Source of the DNA: Pelodera strongyloides
Lineage: Eukaryota; Nematoda; Chromadorea; Rhabditida; Rhabditidae
Direction of reading: 5' to 3'
Length of the DNA: 64,000 nt
Assembly (NCBI GenBank): GCA_036852015.1
Contig: JAANDG010000052.1
Coordinates: 124,001 to 188,000 of the forward strand
Made by a program: the position numbers and the translations under genes. Shown piece by piece: positions 46,137-55,568 of this stretch. Numbering within the stretch: the stretch's first letter is position 1; the number at the start of each line of letters is the position of its first letter. A model generated the notes under the pieces. It was not told where the DNA came from and searched no databases. It saw only the letters and a list, made by a program, of their open reading frames with translations.

Positions 46137-47993
46137 TAAAGAGAGAGAGAAATAATATATAGAGAGTTCAGAATTCAAACTGCAAGAAAATGTATGCGTA
46201 ATAATTGATTGGTGTTTGTGTTGAGTAACCGGAAGCATGTGCATGTACAAGTTTAGTAGGAATTTAGATTTAGATAAACGCCAGTTTTCAACAATATATA
46301 TATATATGTTTGAAATATATTTTAAGCCTAGCTAGTTGGTCAGCTTTTTAGGAACTAGCCTTTCAACTTCAAATTTGTTTTTTGTACATACTTCGTTGTA
46401 ATTATCGTCGTATATACTTATGAGAAGCGGAGAAAAATGAAAACTAATCGTAAGAATTTTATTTGGATTCAATAATTCAGGGAAACAGTTTCTAGAAGTA
46501 AAAAATAGGTACCAGTAAATTCTTTGATTTCTCCGCTAGTAGGGATTTTCTCATAGGAAAATATTTATATCTGTAGACGTAATTGTTAACATTATGTTTT
46601 CGTTTTTTTTTTTATCCGTTTATGTGAAAGCCATACCTCGTTTCTTTCTTTTTTTATCAATCAGATAATGTTTGTGAGACAATGTTTATTGCAAAACAAT
46701 CATCGCTCCTAGTGCAGTCCAAATTTCCAAACAAACAAAAATTCCAAGAAGTATGCCGCCGCATATGCGGCGGCCTTCCAATACTACGACAGCAGTACTA
46801 CTACGAAGTACTCACGAAAATTGAGTACTTCGCAACTTATAGGAAAAGTCTGAAACGTGTCTTCCAAGCTAAGACTCATTGGTGCGTATTTTGAGTACAT
46901 GCGAAAAGTTGGCCTACTTATACCAAACTCTTGAAACGTAGAACAGGCGGCAAGTCCCACGTTTCTATACAATCAAAAAGTGTCAAAATGAAATGTACGA
47001 TCCACAGTCTATATATATAAACAATATATCGATAATGGCTAATGTTTTCCCCTGTGTCACATCGCATAATAATAGTAACAGTTACTACGTTCTCATAGAG
47101 TATTTATGTTACGCTTTCGCGCGAATTCGCATGCGAAACTTCCATCCATGTTAGCGAAATTATGAGCAGTTACAGTAAGATCGCGAAAAGTGCGCATCAG
47201 GCAAAGCGTGAAAAAGTCCCGGAGCGAAAAAGGAAATAGTGTTTAAAACTAAGAGACCACAGACAATTAAACATGTTAGGCACTTTTGCATTTTTTGCGG
47301 GCCGCTGTGGGACTTGCCGGCAATGGTCCGCAAAAAAATGCGAAAGTGCGCAACATGTTTAACTGTCTGTGGTATCTTAGTTTTAGACAGTATTTCCTTT
47401 TTCGCTCCGGGACTTTTTCGCGCTTTGCCTGATGCGCACTTTTCGCGATCTTACTGTAACTGCTCATAATTTCGCTAACATGGATGGCAGTTTCGCATGC
47501 GAATTCGCGCGAAAGCGTAACATAAATACTCTATCAGGCGCGCAGCGCGCAAATGCGTAACCGCGTCCGCGCAAAAGAGATGGCTTTTTAACCTGGGAAA
47601 GGCGGAGACGCAGAAAAGAGGTTTCTCTGTCTCTCGAATTTTTCAATGCAAATTTGCAAACTTTTCCCGCGGACGCGGCTACGCATTTCCGCGCTGCGCG
47701 CCTGTGGTCCAGAGTACAGTGGAAATTGATCAAATATATGCTTGACCCAAGCAATCAAGTTTTACGATTATTTTTCGTTCAGGGATCAAAGTGACGTAGA
47801 AAGTTATCGTATAAACTGATAGAACGTTATACGAATACGATTTTACGATTACGAGTAATTAAGAGAAAGAAATTTGTTACCTAAAGTAGACATTTTAGTT
47901 GGGGGAATATAAAATAAAAACTCACGTCTCATATTCATCTTCAATAATTGGTAGTGTACGTCGACGACGTCGATACAGTGTTAGGGAATCCAT
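166..47993 (-). CDS. Giant coiled-coil protein, 41 exons (whole gene model)
   Basis: This 41-exon model spans 47.8 kb and encodes about 1,731 residues. Exon phases agree throughout and the exon lengths sum to a multiple of three. The first ~300 residues are Ser/Thr/Arg-rich without heptads. The rest is almost continuous coiled coil rich in Glu, Lys, Arg, Gln and Leu, so I infer a structural or scaffolding role in the cytoskeleton, cell junctions or cilia. I could not assign it to rootletin, golgins, AJM-1 or another named family. The start is Met 47,993, one base after a TTTCAG acceptor, which suggests trans-splicing or a non-coding 5' exon. The end is uncertain: TAA at 166-168 closes the frame, but GTAAGG overlaps it (169-164) and could be a donor to exons outside the window. 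No AATAAA follows on this strand. Individual exons are given in the next entries. Confidence 0.82.
1104..1351. repeat. 62-bp minisatellite, four units
   Basis: Unit GTGTGCGCGGAATTTGTGCC then GCACTGTATTGCTCCCCGCG. The open frames here on both strands follow from the repeat and are not genes. It lies in an intron of the coiled-coil gene. Confidence 0.8.
2888..3286. mobile_element. TTAA MITE, family D (399 bp)
   Basis: Ends TTAAAGGGACAGGCCCATC and inverse. Its left end lies 12 bp from the acceptor of the coiled-coil exon 2745-2875, so it forms the pre-acceptor part of that intron. Confidence 0.75.
3797..4469 (-). CDS. Exon 34: six-fold 29-residue helical repeat
   Basis: This is the largest exon of the coiled-coil gene (673 nt, 224 full codons). 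After about 29 introductory residues come six tandem copies of a 29-residue unit, then a Lys/Glu-rich tail ending EKEAAAK. A typical unit reads RQLEAEKAESLRR, then AEEEKAESQRKADESI. Leu3 and Leu11 of the unit are nearly fixed, and KAESLR and KAE-QRKA recur. A 29-residue period is not a simple heptad. It fits 7+11+11, so a straight or slightly left-handed coil, or a single charged helix, is likely. At DNA level the unit is 87 bp and still visibly repetitive, so copy number may vary between individuals. Its acceptor is ATATTTCAG at the right end and its donor AAG|GTATTG at the left. Confidence 0.88.
4880..5205 (+). other. Coding-like plus-strand remnant
   Basis: One frame reads MHGIALQDAGLHGIVATCDV then ADITVFKVFKADK before GTATAA. 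After a TTCTTCAG acceptor, another reads TLYNLFEAIHRGNCAKAEELN and a Glu-rich helix. The phases do not join, and the second part runs into coiled-coil exon 5206-5278 on the other strand. Probably a decayed insert; unassigned. Confidence 0.25.
6352..6376. repeat. Poly-G run, 25 bases
   Basis: An uninterrupted G run followed by GGGGGGGAGGGG after a short gap, in an intron of the coiled-coil gene. Quadruplex-capable. Confidence 0.9.
7489..7907. mobile_element. TTAA MITE, family C (419 bp)
   Basis: Ends TTAAAAGGGTGAGGCACATCTC and the inverse GAAATGGGCCTGACCCTTTAA. A long inner inverted repeat contains CAACTATATATCGCAGTTG. Confidence 0.7.
8234..8241 (+). promoter_or_regulatory. TATA box of the cysteine-rich peptide gene
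   Basis: TATATAAA lies about 215 bases before the start codon and is followed by a CT-rich leader. TTTCCAG at 8441-8447, ten bases before the ATG, could be a cis- or trans-splice acceptor. The assignment rests on motif and position only. Confidence 0.5.
8457..9101 (+). CDS. Nested gene for a secreted cysteine-rich peptide precursor (113 aa)
   Basis: Three exons, 8457-8579, 8689-8840 and 9035-9101, lie in the host intron 7294-9458 on the opposite strand. Residues 1-18 form a signal peptide (Met-Ser-Thr, then a Leu/Val/Ala/Phe core ending LCLSVTLS). Residues 20-92 are an acidic, His- and Glu-rich propeptide with two cysteines (64 and 71). It ends YRQKR, with Lys91-Arg92 a likely convertase site. 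Residues 93-113 are the presumed mature peptide: Gln first (able to form pyroglutamate), then eight Cys among Gly, Ser and Asn in the spacing CC-x2-C-x6-C-x2-CC-x-C-x-C. No other known domain is seen. The second exon uses the acceptor TTAGAG, because the other nearby AGs hit stops. A TATA box, a pyrimidine-rich leader and AATAAA frame the gene. The family is unknown; an antimicrobial, signalling, metal-binding or toxin-like role is open. Confidence 0.8.
9175..9180 (+). other. Poly(A) signal of the cysteine-rich peptide gene
   Basis: AATAAA lies 74 bases after the TAG stop, in a short AT-rich 3' region, and supports an independent plus-strand transcript. Confidence 0.6.
9459..33617 (-). CDS. 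Coiled-coil gene, middle exons 9-27
   Basis: Exons: 33512-33617, 32504-32556, 32223-32339, 32014-32148, 29654-29758, 29245-29319, 28281-28385, 14459-14529, 13765-13900, 12902-13015, 12387-12557, 12185-12211, 11903-12019, 11526-11696, 11123-11293, 10578-10736, 10247-10411, 9969-10094 and 9459-9611. Residues are about 309-1067. Exons 10-14 (32.5-29.2 kb) encode an acidic Ser-rich stretch. From 28,385 leftward the protein is coiled coil, for example ALRNQLSIHEQTVLNKELL and LLMAQKRELTLQLDREQSEK. The exon at 29654-29758 appears to end at a GC donor (AGG|GCAAGT). The 27-nt exon at 12185-12211 is the least certain, but fits phase 0 on both sides. The 13.75-kb intron 14530-28280 contains the globin gene on the opposite strand. 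Confidence 0.8.
10578..11696 (-). CDS. Three duplicated coiled-coil exons
   Basis: Three consecutive exons, 11526-11696, 11123-11293 and 10578-10736 (57, 57 and 53 codons, all phase 0), encode similar segments at about residues 753-919. The first two share the core LTSLTS-LE, then ECSDAE-KL, then REQ-S-SETE, and are identical at roughly half of their positions. The third keeps the opening pattern LxSxxxSLxSELES but has lost four residues. Phase-0 exons of this kind can be duplicated without breaking the frame. The next exon (10247-10411, 55 codons) may be a more diverged member. The duplication lengthens the coiled coil and is part of the gene described above. Confidence 0.8.
11053..11107. 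repeat. (ATT)n microsatellite
   Basis: About 50 bp of ATT in an intron of the coiled-coil gene. Confidence 0.9.
13449..13585. repeat. Foldback with GTATTCTCGGGTCGACGG arms
   Basis: Arms of about 60 bp face each other and contain GTTCCGTTTGGGA and TATGCAAATTT. It lies 180 bp left of exon 17 of the coiled-coil gene. Confidence 0.65.
14530..17364. other. AT-rich intron sequence
   Basis: Part of the 13.75-kb intron. It has poly-T, A/T-rich low-complexity sequence and a GA tract at 16646. I see no exon, and the frames over the GA tract are repeat products. Confidence 0.6.
14778..14837. repeat. Poly-T run, 60 bases
   Basis: An uninterrupted T run inside an AT-rich intron. An assembly artefact or a reversed retroelement tail is possible. 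Confidence 0.9.
17365..17668 (+). mobile_element. Short Helitron relative (304 bp)
   Basis: It starts TCTTATTACATAAAG after A and shares the next ~110 bp with the 1.45-kb Helitrons. It ends CGCCTCGGGCGACG then CCGGCTGG before T. The interior is deleted. Confidence 0.65.
18349..18521. mobile_element. TTAA foldback MITE, family A
   Basis: Ends TTAAAGCGAAATACCGG and its inverse CGGTATTTCGCTTTAA, bounded by TTAA. This family has about 16 copies here, of about 185 bp. Inside the termini come GTTTTTGAAACGCATCG and an AT-rich core containing ATTCTTACGTATTTATGC. Confidence 0.75.
19149..19324. mobile_element. Family A MITE, 5' terminus lost
   Basis: It begins inside the left arm (ACCGGTTTTTGAAACACATCG) and keeps the right terminus TATTTCGCTTTAA. 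Confidence 0.6.
19908..20274 (+). other. Possible plus-strand exons, unassigned
   Basis: ATG at 19908 opens 27 codons (MTASLQQHANKQQYVFVDD...) that end at a good donor (ACA|GTAAGC). Only 19 bases later ATATTAG opens a frame in the right phase (DLETLNTNNVSFPISRKELL...), which runs to a TGA at 20272-20274. The frame looks coding, but a 19-base intron would be extremely short and no link to the globin gene could be made. It may be a decayed gene or an unannotated upstream exon. Confidence 0.3.
21494..21660. mobile_element. Family A MITE, diverged termini
   Basis: TTAAAGCGACATAGCGG at one end and GGCCGTTAGTTCGCTTTAA at the other. Confidence 0.65.
22089..22127 (+). CDS. Alternative first coding exon of the globin gene
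   Basis: An ATG opens 13 codons (MDTSMVQEPRLTK) followed by a strong donor AAG|GTACGT in phase 0. It could splice directly to the globin exon at 22719, also phase 0, and so replace the six-codon exon at 22258 (MAVENQ, donor CAG|GTAGGA). Both fit, giving two candidate N-termini. No acceptor stands before the ATG at 22258, so the two are unlikely to be used in one transcript. Confidence 0.45.
22258..27379 (+). CDS. Two-domain globin, nested in an intron of the coiled-coil gene
   Basis: Twelve exons encode about 390 residues: 22258-22275, 22719-22865, 23644-23769, 24024-24160, 24442-24577, 24910-24999, 25406-25522, 25885-25941, 26301-26402, 26656-26773, 27119-27213 and 27350-27379. All phases agree. 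An acidic N-terminus (residues 7-85) precedes globin domain 1. That domain keeps the distal His in RHHCASI (about 145) and the proximal His in ELGAHHFF (about 177), 32 residues apart as in neuroglobin, plus a helix-H motif (EEAWDTLLTEMK). Haem binding is therefore expected. Domain 2 opens with TPSEIEQIRDEWEK and closes with a helix-H-like segment (IVRQIWSKLYRVLEQ), but I see no distal/proximal His pair, so it is probably degenerate. No signal peptide is visible. Multi-domain and extended globins are common in nematodes. The function (O2 sensing, redox or transport) is not deducible here. Confidence 0.83.
22330..22500. mobile_element. TTAA palindromic MITE, family B
   Basis: A 171-bp almost perfect palindrome with ends TTAAAGCGAAATGCTAGCC. 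The arms fold around a short centre (GTCCACGGCA). The terminal 12 bases are the same as in family A. Confidence 0.75.
23031..23445. mobile_element. TTAA MITE, family C (415 bp)
   Basis: Ends TTAAAGGGTCAGGCCCATTTC and the exact inverse. It shares its right TTAA with the family A copy at 23442. Confidence 0.75.
23442..23629. mobile_element. Family A MITE next to a globin splice acceptor
   Basis: Ends TTAAAGCGAAATACCGGCC and CGGTACTTCCCTTTAA. The left TTAA is shared with the neighbouring 415-bp MITE. The right end lies 14 bp before globin exon 23644. Confidence 0.7.
25125..25297. mobile_element. TTAA palindromic MITE, family B, second copy
   Basis: Nearly the same as 22330-22500, but its small central loop is in the opposite orientation, as expected if it inserted the other way round. 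Confidence 0.7.
25686..25866. mobile_element. Family A MITE in a globin intron
   Basis: Typical arms (AAAGCGAAATACCGGCCGG and its inverse). The left TTAA is changed to GTCAA. It ends 18 bp before globin exon 25885. Confidence 0.7.
25960..26139. mobile_element. Family A MITE in the next globin intron
   Basis: Complete, with TTAA at both ends. It begins 19 bp after globin exon 25885-25941, so that 57-bp exon lies between two copies. Confidence 0.75.
27430..27435 (+). other. Poly(A) signal of the globin gene
   Basis: AATAAA lies 51 bases after the globin stop codon. Confidence 0.6.
27528..27720. mobile_element. TTAA MITE, family G, diverged copy
   Basis: The left end TTAAAGCAGTATTGTACC matches 49207. 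The right end has changed (GGTGAAAGGCTTTAA). Confidence 0.55.
29760..32013. other. Intron of the coiled-coil gene
   Basis: Holds a GA tract and a short Helitron. No exon is seen, and the phases on both sides (0 and 0) do not require one. Confidence 0.55.
31532..31768 (+). mobile_element. Short Helitron relative (237 bp)
   Basis: It starts TCTTATTATATAAAGGAG after A and ends CGCCTCAGGCGGCG then CCGCCTGG before T. The internal sequence differs from the 1.45-kb copies. Confidence 0.65.
33029..33203 (+). mobile_element. tRNA-headed SINE
   Basis: It has a tRNA-like head (GGCGTTATAGCGCAGC, B-box region GGCTCGAACTTCGAACC) with a poor anticodon arm, a short body and the tail CTCCTCCTTTATATAAT. It is not a functional tRNA. 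The tail matches, in reverse, the 5' ends of the Helitrons of this window. Confidence 0.5.
33881..47993 (-). CDS. Coiled-coil gene, head exons 1-8
   Basis: Exons: 47926-47993, 37967-38093, 37775-37858, 36545-36622, 35694-35787, 35272-35509, 34623-34759 and 33881-33978, encoding residues 1 to about 308. The start MDSLTLYRRRRR has five arginines. A Ser/Thr-rich linker follows in exon 6 (STTSASSAPTTSTWTTTPTK), then a glycine turn (GGGHGY) and the first charged helix in exons 7-8 (LLNELERSRETNRR). There is no signal peptide or membrane segment. Exons 3 and 4 were placed by phase: exon 3 uses the acceptor AAAAAGAG so that GDAYEDKAY enters in phase 0, and exon 4 then reads IPTGLVRERR. Another frame of exon 4 is also open but fits its neighbours less well. 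Exon 8 uses TTTAAG as acceptor. Intron 1 is 9.8 kb and holds two Helitrons. The family is unknown. Confidence 0.72.
34431..34575. repeat. Foldback repeat TGGGGTTTCCAA
   Basis: TGGGGTTTCCAAAAAACATC at the left and CTTGGAAACCCCATTA at the right. Related partial copies at 34075-34195 and 58232-58325. Confidence 0.55.
34783..35023 (+). mobile_element. Short Helitron relative (241 bp) beside exon 7 of the coiled-coil gene
   Basis: It starts TCGTATTATATAAAAG and ends with the same CGCCTCAGGCGGCG hairpin and CCGACTGG before T. Its 5' end lies about 22 bp upstream of the exon 7 acceptor in transcript direction, so it supplies the sequence in which a branch point would be expected. Confidence 0.6.
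36057..36548. repeat. Tandem repeat, about 148-bp unit, three units plus part
   Basis: Units start at 36057, 36206, 36355 and 36503. Each consists of a palindrome (TAATGGCAATTAGCC arms) plus a short unique piece ending in the last bases of coiled-coil exon 4 and its splice donor (minus strand GCCGAGTCAG then GTACTG). The true exon end is in the last, partial unit. Confidence 0.85.
36733..37241. mobile_element. TTAA MITE, family E (509 bp) with a nested palindrome
   Basis: Ends TTAAAGGGATAGGTTCATC and inverse. The middle (36927-37056) is a palindrome that is also part of the tandem repeat at 36057-36548, so one element was apparently inserted into the other. Confidence 0.7.
37238..37685. mobile_element. 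TTAA MITE, family F (448 bp)
   Basis: Ends TTAAAGGGAGAGGCCCACG and GTGAGCCTCTCCCTTTAA. It is joined to family E through one shared TTAA. Confidence 0.7.
37737..37770. repeat. Interstitial telomere-type array (TTAGGC)5
   Basis: About five TTAGGC units, read as GCCTAA on the minus strand. They begin 6 bp after the donor of coiled-coil exon 3. Confidence 0.8.
38339..38513. mobile_element. Family A MITE, left arm shortened
   Basis: TTAAAGCG runs directly into TTTTTGAAACACATCG, so the ATACCGGCCGG block is missing on the left. The right terminus is complete. Confidence 0.65.
38514..40070. other. Intron sequence, no gene seen
   Basis: AT-rich, with a dispersed repeat at 39870. An 80-codon frame near 39653 overlaps another on the opposite strand and has no splice support. 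Confidence 0.5.
39870..39985 (+). repeat. Dispersed repeat ending AACCTTAACC
   Basis: Shares CTGCGAAGACGGGTCGAACC and flanking sequence with 48318-48440, and a shorter match (GACCCGTCTTCGCA) at 22514. Likely a degraded SINE. Confidence 0.45.
40071..41515 (+). mobile_element. Non-autonomous Helitron, copy 1 (1,445 bp)
   Basis: It has the same ends and content as the copy at 42395-43840 and the same orientation, 880 bp away in the same intron. I see only about five differences (single-base changes and one 1-bp gap), so the two are recent relatives. Confidence 0.75.
41869..41923. mobile_element. Family A MITE, internally deleted
   Basis: Only the outer ~25 bp of each arm remain, joined directly, with TTAA on the left. 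Confidence 0.55.
42395..43840 (+). mobile_element. Non-autonomous Helitron, copy 2 (1,446 bp)
   Basis: It starts TCTTATTATATAAAG after an A and ends in a GC-rich hairpin (CGCCTCAGGCGGCG) followed by CCGACTGG before a T. This is the Helitron pattern of A|TC...CTRR|T without a target duplication. It carries no Rep/helicase gene. The open frames inside (up to 117 codons) overlap on both strands and look like chance. It is nearly identical to the copy at 40071-41515. Confidence 0.75.
44309..44470. mobile_element. Family A MITE, left end lost
   Basis: It starts at GTTTTTGAAACGCATCG and ends CCGGCCGGTATTACGCTTTGA. Confidence 0.55.
46035..46160. repeat. (GA)n tract
   Basis: About 120 bp of GAGAGA with few breaks. 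Shorter tracts: 16646-16700, 18039-18095, 26490-26575, 30762-30865, and CT at 24597-24795. Confidence 0.9.
47095..47534. repeat. Long inverted repeat (about 200-bp arms)
   Basis: ATAGAGTATTTATGTTACGC at the left returns inverted at the right. The arms match nearly throughout (for example TTTCGCGCGAATTCGC) around a small centre near 47310. It is probably a foldback transposon. No open frame of note. Confidence 0.7.
47535..47705. repeat. GC-rich inverted repeat adjoining the long foldback
   Basis: CAGGCGCGCAGCGCGC at the left and GCGCTGCGCGCCTG at the right. A diverged relative lies at 1735-1930 (shared GGAAAGGCGGAGACGCAGAAA region, in inverse). Confidence 0.6.
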
Positions 47994-48000
47994 TCTGAAA
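47994..48000 (-). promoter_or_regulatory. Acceptor directly before the coiled-coil start codon
   Basis: TTTCAG ends one base before the ATG. With no upstream coding exon visible, this fits a spliced-leader trans-splice site or a non-coding first exon. Confidence 0.45.
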
Positions 48001-48052
48001 CAAATTCATGAACTACTTGTACTATAAGCTTCGGATTCAAGCAGTAACAAAT

Positions 48053-48179
48053 TGAAATACCGGCCCGGTCCCATAAATTAGAATAAAAAATCGTGCTAAA
48101 TTCGAGCAATTTGGCATAAAAATATGCGTGTTCAGTCGTCCACGATGCGTTTCAAAAACCGGCCAGTATTTTGCTTTAT
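48053..48179. mobile_element. Family A MITE, partial, just upstream of the coiled-coil gene
   Basis: The left arm GAAATACCGGCCCGG is followed by a deletion. The right arm is complete (CCGGCCAGTATTTTGCTTTA). Confidence 0.55.
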
Positions 48180-48784
48180 GAAAAGAAGGATGGGCTTGGG
48201 TGCGCTGAAAGGTGAAATTGACCTACGAGTGTGGATGCGAAAATGGTCACACTCTCACCACAGTGGTCGACCACAGTCCAAGTAAAATTATGAGCCAAGA
48301 TTGACAAGTTTTTTCTCAAACCAAAAAAGAAAAAAAACAGAGCTGGCCGGACCGTATAGTTCAGGCACCGGATCCGCGCGGAGCTCAGTTCTCTTGCGAA
48401 GACGGGTCTAACCATAACCTTAACCTTTAAACCTTGAAAAATTCGCAACCGAGTTTACGCTTATTTATTTTAACGGGACGTGGGTTGAGGGGCGAGCTTG
48501 AGTAATGATTTAAACCTTTGGAAAAGGGAAAATGATAACAAAAGTTTTACTTTCTGCATTCTCTAACGGTAAGACAAAGTAGGGCATTAGGGATAAAGCT
48601 TGTTTGGGCGACTGACAGAGATACTTGATGCTCTAACTTGTAAGCACAGTATTATGTGAAAATTATTCAAAACAAAACTTGATAATACGGTAATTCTTGT
48701 CTATATATAGGTTATTTTGCACAAAAACTTTGTTATGCTCTGGCAATTGAAAGAACTTGTACTGGACTAAATAACATCAAGAAC

Positions 48785-48850
48785 GGTAGGTTATTCACGT
48801 TCTAGCCTAAGCCTAAGCCTAAGCCTAAGCCTAAGCTAGAACGTGAATAA
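48785..48850. repeat. Interstitial telomere-type array (GCCTAA)5 with inverted flanks
   Basis: Five CCTAAG units, bracketed by TTATTCACGTTCTAG on the left and its exact inverse CTAGAACGTGAATAA on the right. Confidence 0.8.
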
Positions 48851-49206
48851 AAAGCCCTCACGTTTAGCTCTCGAAAACAAAGGAAAAAACGCTAACATTT
48901 ATCCTGTTTCGTCTCTCGTCTCTCATTTACTATATATGATAAACATGCACTCATTTATTTCTTTTACTGTCTGCATCTCCGTAATCACGTTATATTTCCC
49001 TCCGCCTATCATCTCTTTATGGTTGAGCTTAATTGTTTGCATTACTTGAGTGCATAAACAGATCAGTCAATAGCAAAGAAACCCATACACGGAGAAAGAT
49101 GGAATCTGTATAGTTTTCAATCTATCAGAGGTAAATTGGGACCTGTTTCCCAAAATATTACATCCGAAAACTTGGGAGCGCCCACAAAAATACTGAGAAC
49201 ATGGTT

Positions 49207-49368
49207 TTAAAGCAGTACTGTACCCACTTTGGGACATTTGCATATGTCACACATGCATATCCTATGTAAATTTGGTGCCGGAAACTTCGGACGGACACCA
49301 AAAAATTGCGTACATAGGCTATGTGCATCATATGTAAATTTCCCAAAGTAGGTACCATACTGCTTTAA
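49207..49368. mobile_element. TTAA MITE, family G
   Basis: Ends TTAAAGCAGTACTGTACCC and its inverse TACCATACTGCTTTAA, with a palindromic inside. Confidence 0.65.
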
Positions 49369-49806
49369 AATTCAAGGATACCAAATTGGTCACAGTCTGA
49401 ATACTACAACCACTTTTCTTGTTATGGGGTTCTCTCGAAACCACATGTTCAAGCGCCAAAACGTAAGCACATTTCACATATAATTTCTGTCCCTCGGGTT
49501 TTCATCACCTCAGCCCCCAAAATGGTCGAGAAGAGGGCGAGGGGTGGGCCTGTGGCGCGCGGCCCATTCAAACTAGGCATACGGTGCGCCGCCCATTGAC
49601 AAAGTTTCCTCAGTGTATGTCGACTGGGGATTGTTTCTGAACCTCAAGTAACGTTTTTCTAGCAAGCATTTTTGACCGGTATTACTTTCCTATGCTATGG
49701 TTACGTTTGCTAGCTGAATCCCGCCAGCAACTATTAGAAACACATATGATAGCCGCTTCGGCTTTCCTCTGTTCCAAGTTGTATTCAAATTATGATTTAG
49801 AATAAC

Positions 49807-50842
49807 ATGCTAATTCACATCGACGAAGTATTCTTTGGATTCCGAACTCCATTTGATGACATAGAGCAACAGCAGGTCTGTGGGTTTTGTTCTGCTTGGA
49901 GTAAATCAGCACAACTGTCAACGCACGAAACACATTGGACAACCCATTGTTGATCTGCAGATTTATCACGCTACAGTAGGCGTCCCACTTTATTTAGTTT
50001 TACCTTTTTGTAATCATGTAATGTTTTTTTCACTAGTTCTCCCGACATAAACGACAATAGTTACGGTTACGGTAATCGTACTGGTTTAGTTATCGATCGA
50101 ACTACTGTAATGGCTCACGAAGAGGACTGTGGATTCACACTATATGTGCAGAATCTGAGACACCGAATGGGTGGGAGGAATGCATTGGGCGGGTGGGCAT
50201 TTGAGGCAGCACTTCCCGGGTGGCACAAACTGGAACAACATGAACAGCAGGTTGGGAAATAGGTGTTAAAGCGAAATACTGGCCGGTTTTTGAATCGCAC
50301 AGGGTACACGAGAATTATCATGCAGCTTATGCAAATGAGCATAAATTAGAATAAAAAATCGAGCTAACTTTCGAGTTAATTAGCATACATATGCAAGAAT
50401 CAGTTGTCCACGATGCGTTTCAAAAACCGGCCAGTATTTCACTTTAAAGGTAGCATGTAAATTTGTGGTGCTCGTAAAAGCCTGAAATCTAGATGTGCAC
50501 AGTATTTTGAAGCACTTTATTCAAATGTAATTGTCGAACAACGGCAACTTGTCTTTCTTGCGCGTTGTGTCCTTCTGATGAAAATCCGCTGCGGTGCCTA
50601 AAGAGCGCCACATGTGAGCAAACTGATATTCAGCACGTTTCGCGCATCTCTCGCACATCACCGATCATCATAAGCCCGAACGTAAAGCTACTGCACTTTT
50701 GTTGCCATGTCGATACTAATATGTTACTTTTCAGATCTGGCGCAATCGCGCACGCGAATTGCAGCGAAGTCACTGGGAGCACAGAACAAGACAGTGTGAG
50801 AGACAGGCACAACACTGGAATAGGGACAATTGGCAGAGGTGA
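49807..50842 (+). CDS. Small Trp/Arg/Gln-rich protein (91 aa), unknown function
   Basis: Three exons, 49807-49875, 50152-50250 and 50735-50842, all phase 0. The protein starts MLIHIDEVFFGFRTPFDDI. It continues with a Gly/Ala/Trp segment (GGWAFEAALPGWHK) and a basic helix in which tryptophans recur (IWRNRARE, HWEHRTRQ, HWNRDNWQR), six Trp in 91 residues. No signal peptide or membrane span is seen, and I do not recognise the family. TTTAG ends seven bases before the ATG, which may be a trans-splice acceptor. The stop TGA overlaps a GTGA that could instead be a donor, so more exons are possible. A TTAA MITE begins 16 bases after the second exon. The next gene starts only 230 bases after the stop codon. 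Confidence 0.55.
50266..50447. mobile_element. Family A MITE beside a splice donor
   Basis: Complete, TTAA at both ends. It begins 16 bp after exon 2 of the 91-aa gene. Confidence 0.75.
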
Positions 50843-51072
50843 AATACATAATTGGCCCAGTAAGATTACTAGGCTCTACTAATTAAGCACAACAACATAT
50901 TTACGTTCAATAATATCCTTACGCCCATTAACGTGATTATGCTAAATGACATGAAGCGCAAGTTTTGCTAATATTGAAGATGCGCTAAGTTTGCATAGCT
51001 GGTTCGAGTTACCAACCCTTTAAAGAAATAAATTAGTCGTAGTAATTTAGGAAGAATACCAATGTTCCGAAG

Positions 51073-55568
<4,496 letters not shown>

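Larger units (their letters stand above)
43841..47094. other. Intron sequence, no gene seen
   Basis: A partial family A MITE, a GA tract and AT-rich sequence. 45480-45740 has a GC-rich block (CATCTCGCCGCGCGAGTC) with a faint relative at 6965-7045, probably repeat-derived. Confidence 0.5.
48180..49806. other. Divergent intergenic region
   Basis: Lies between the starts of the coiled-coil gene (minus) and the 91-aa gene (plus). It contains a dispersed repeat, a telomere-type array and a family G MITE. Any shared promoter would be here, but no clear TATA box was found. Confidence 0.5.
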
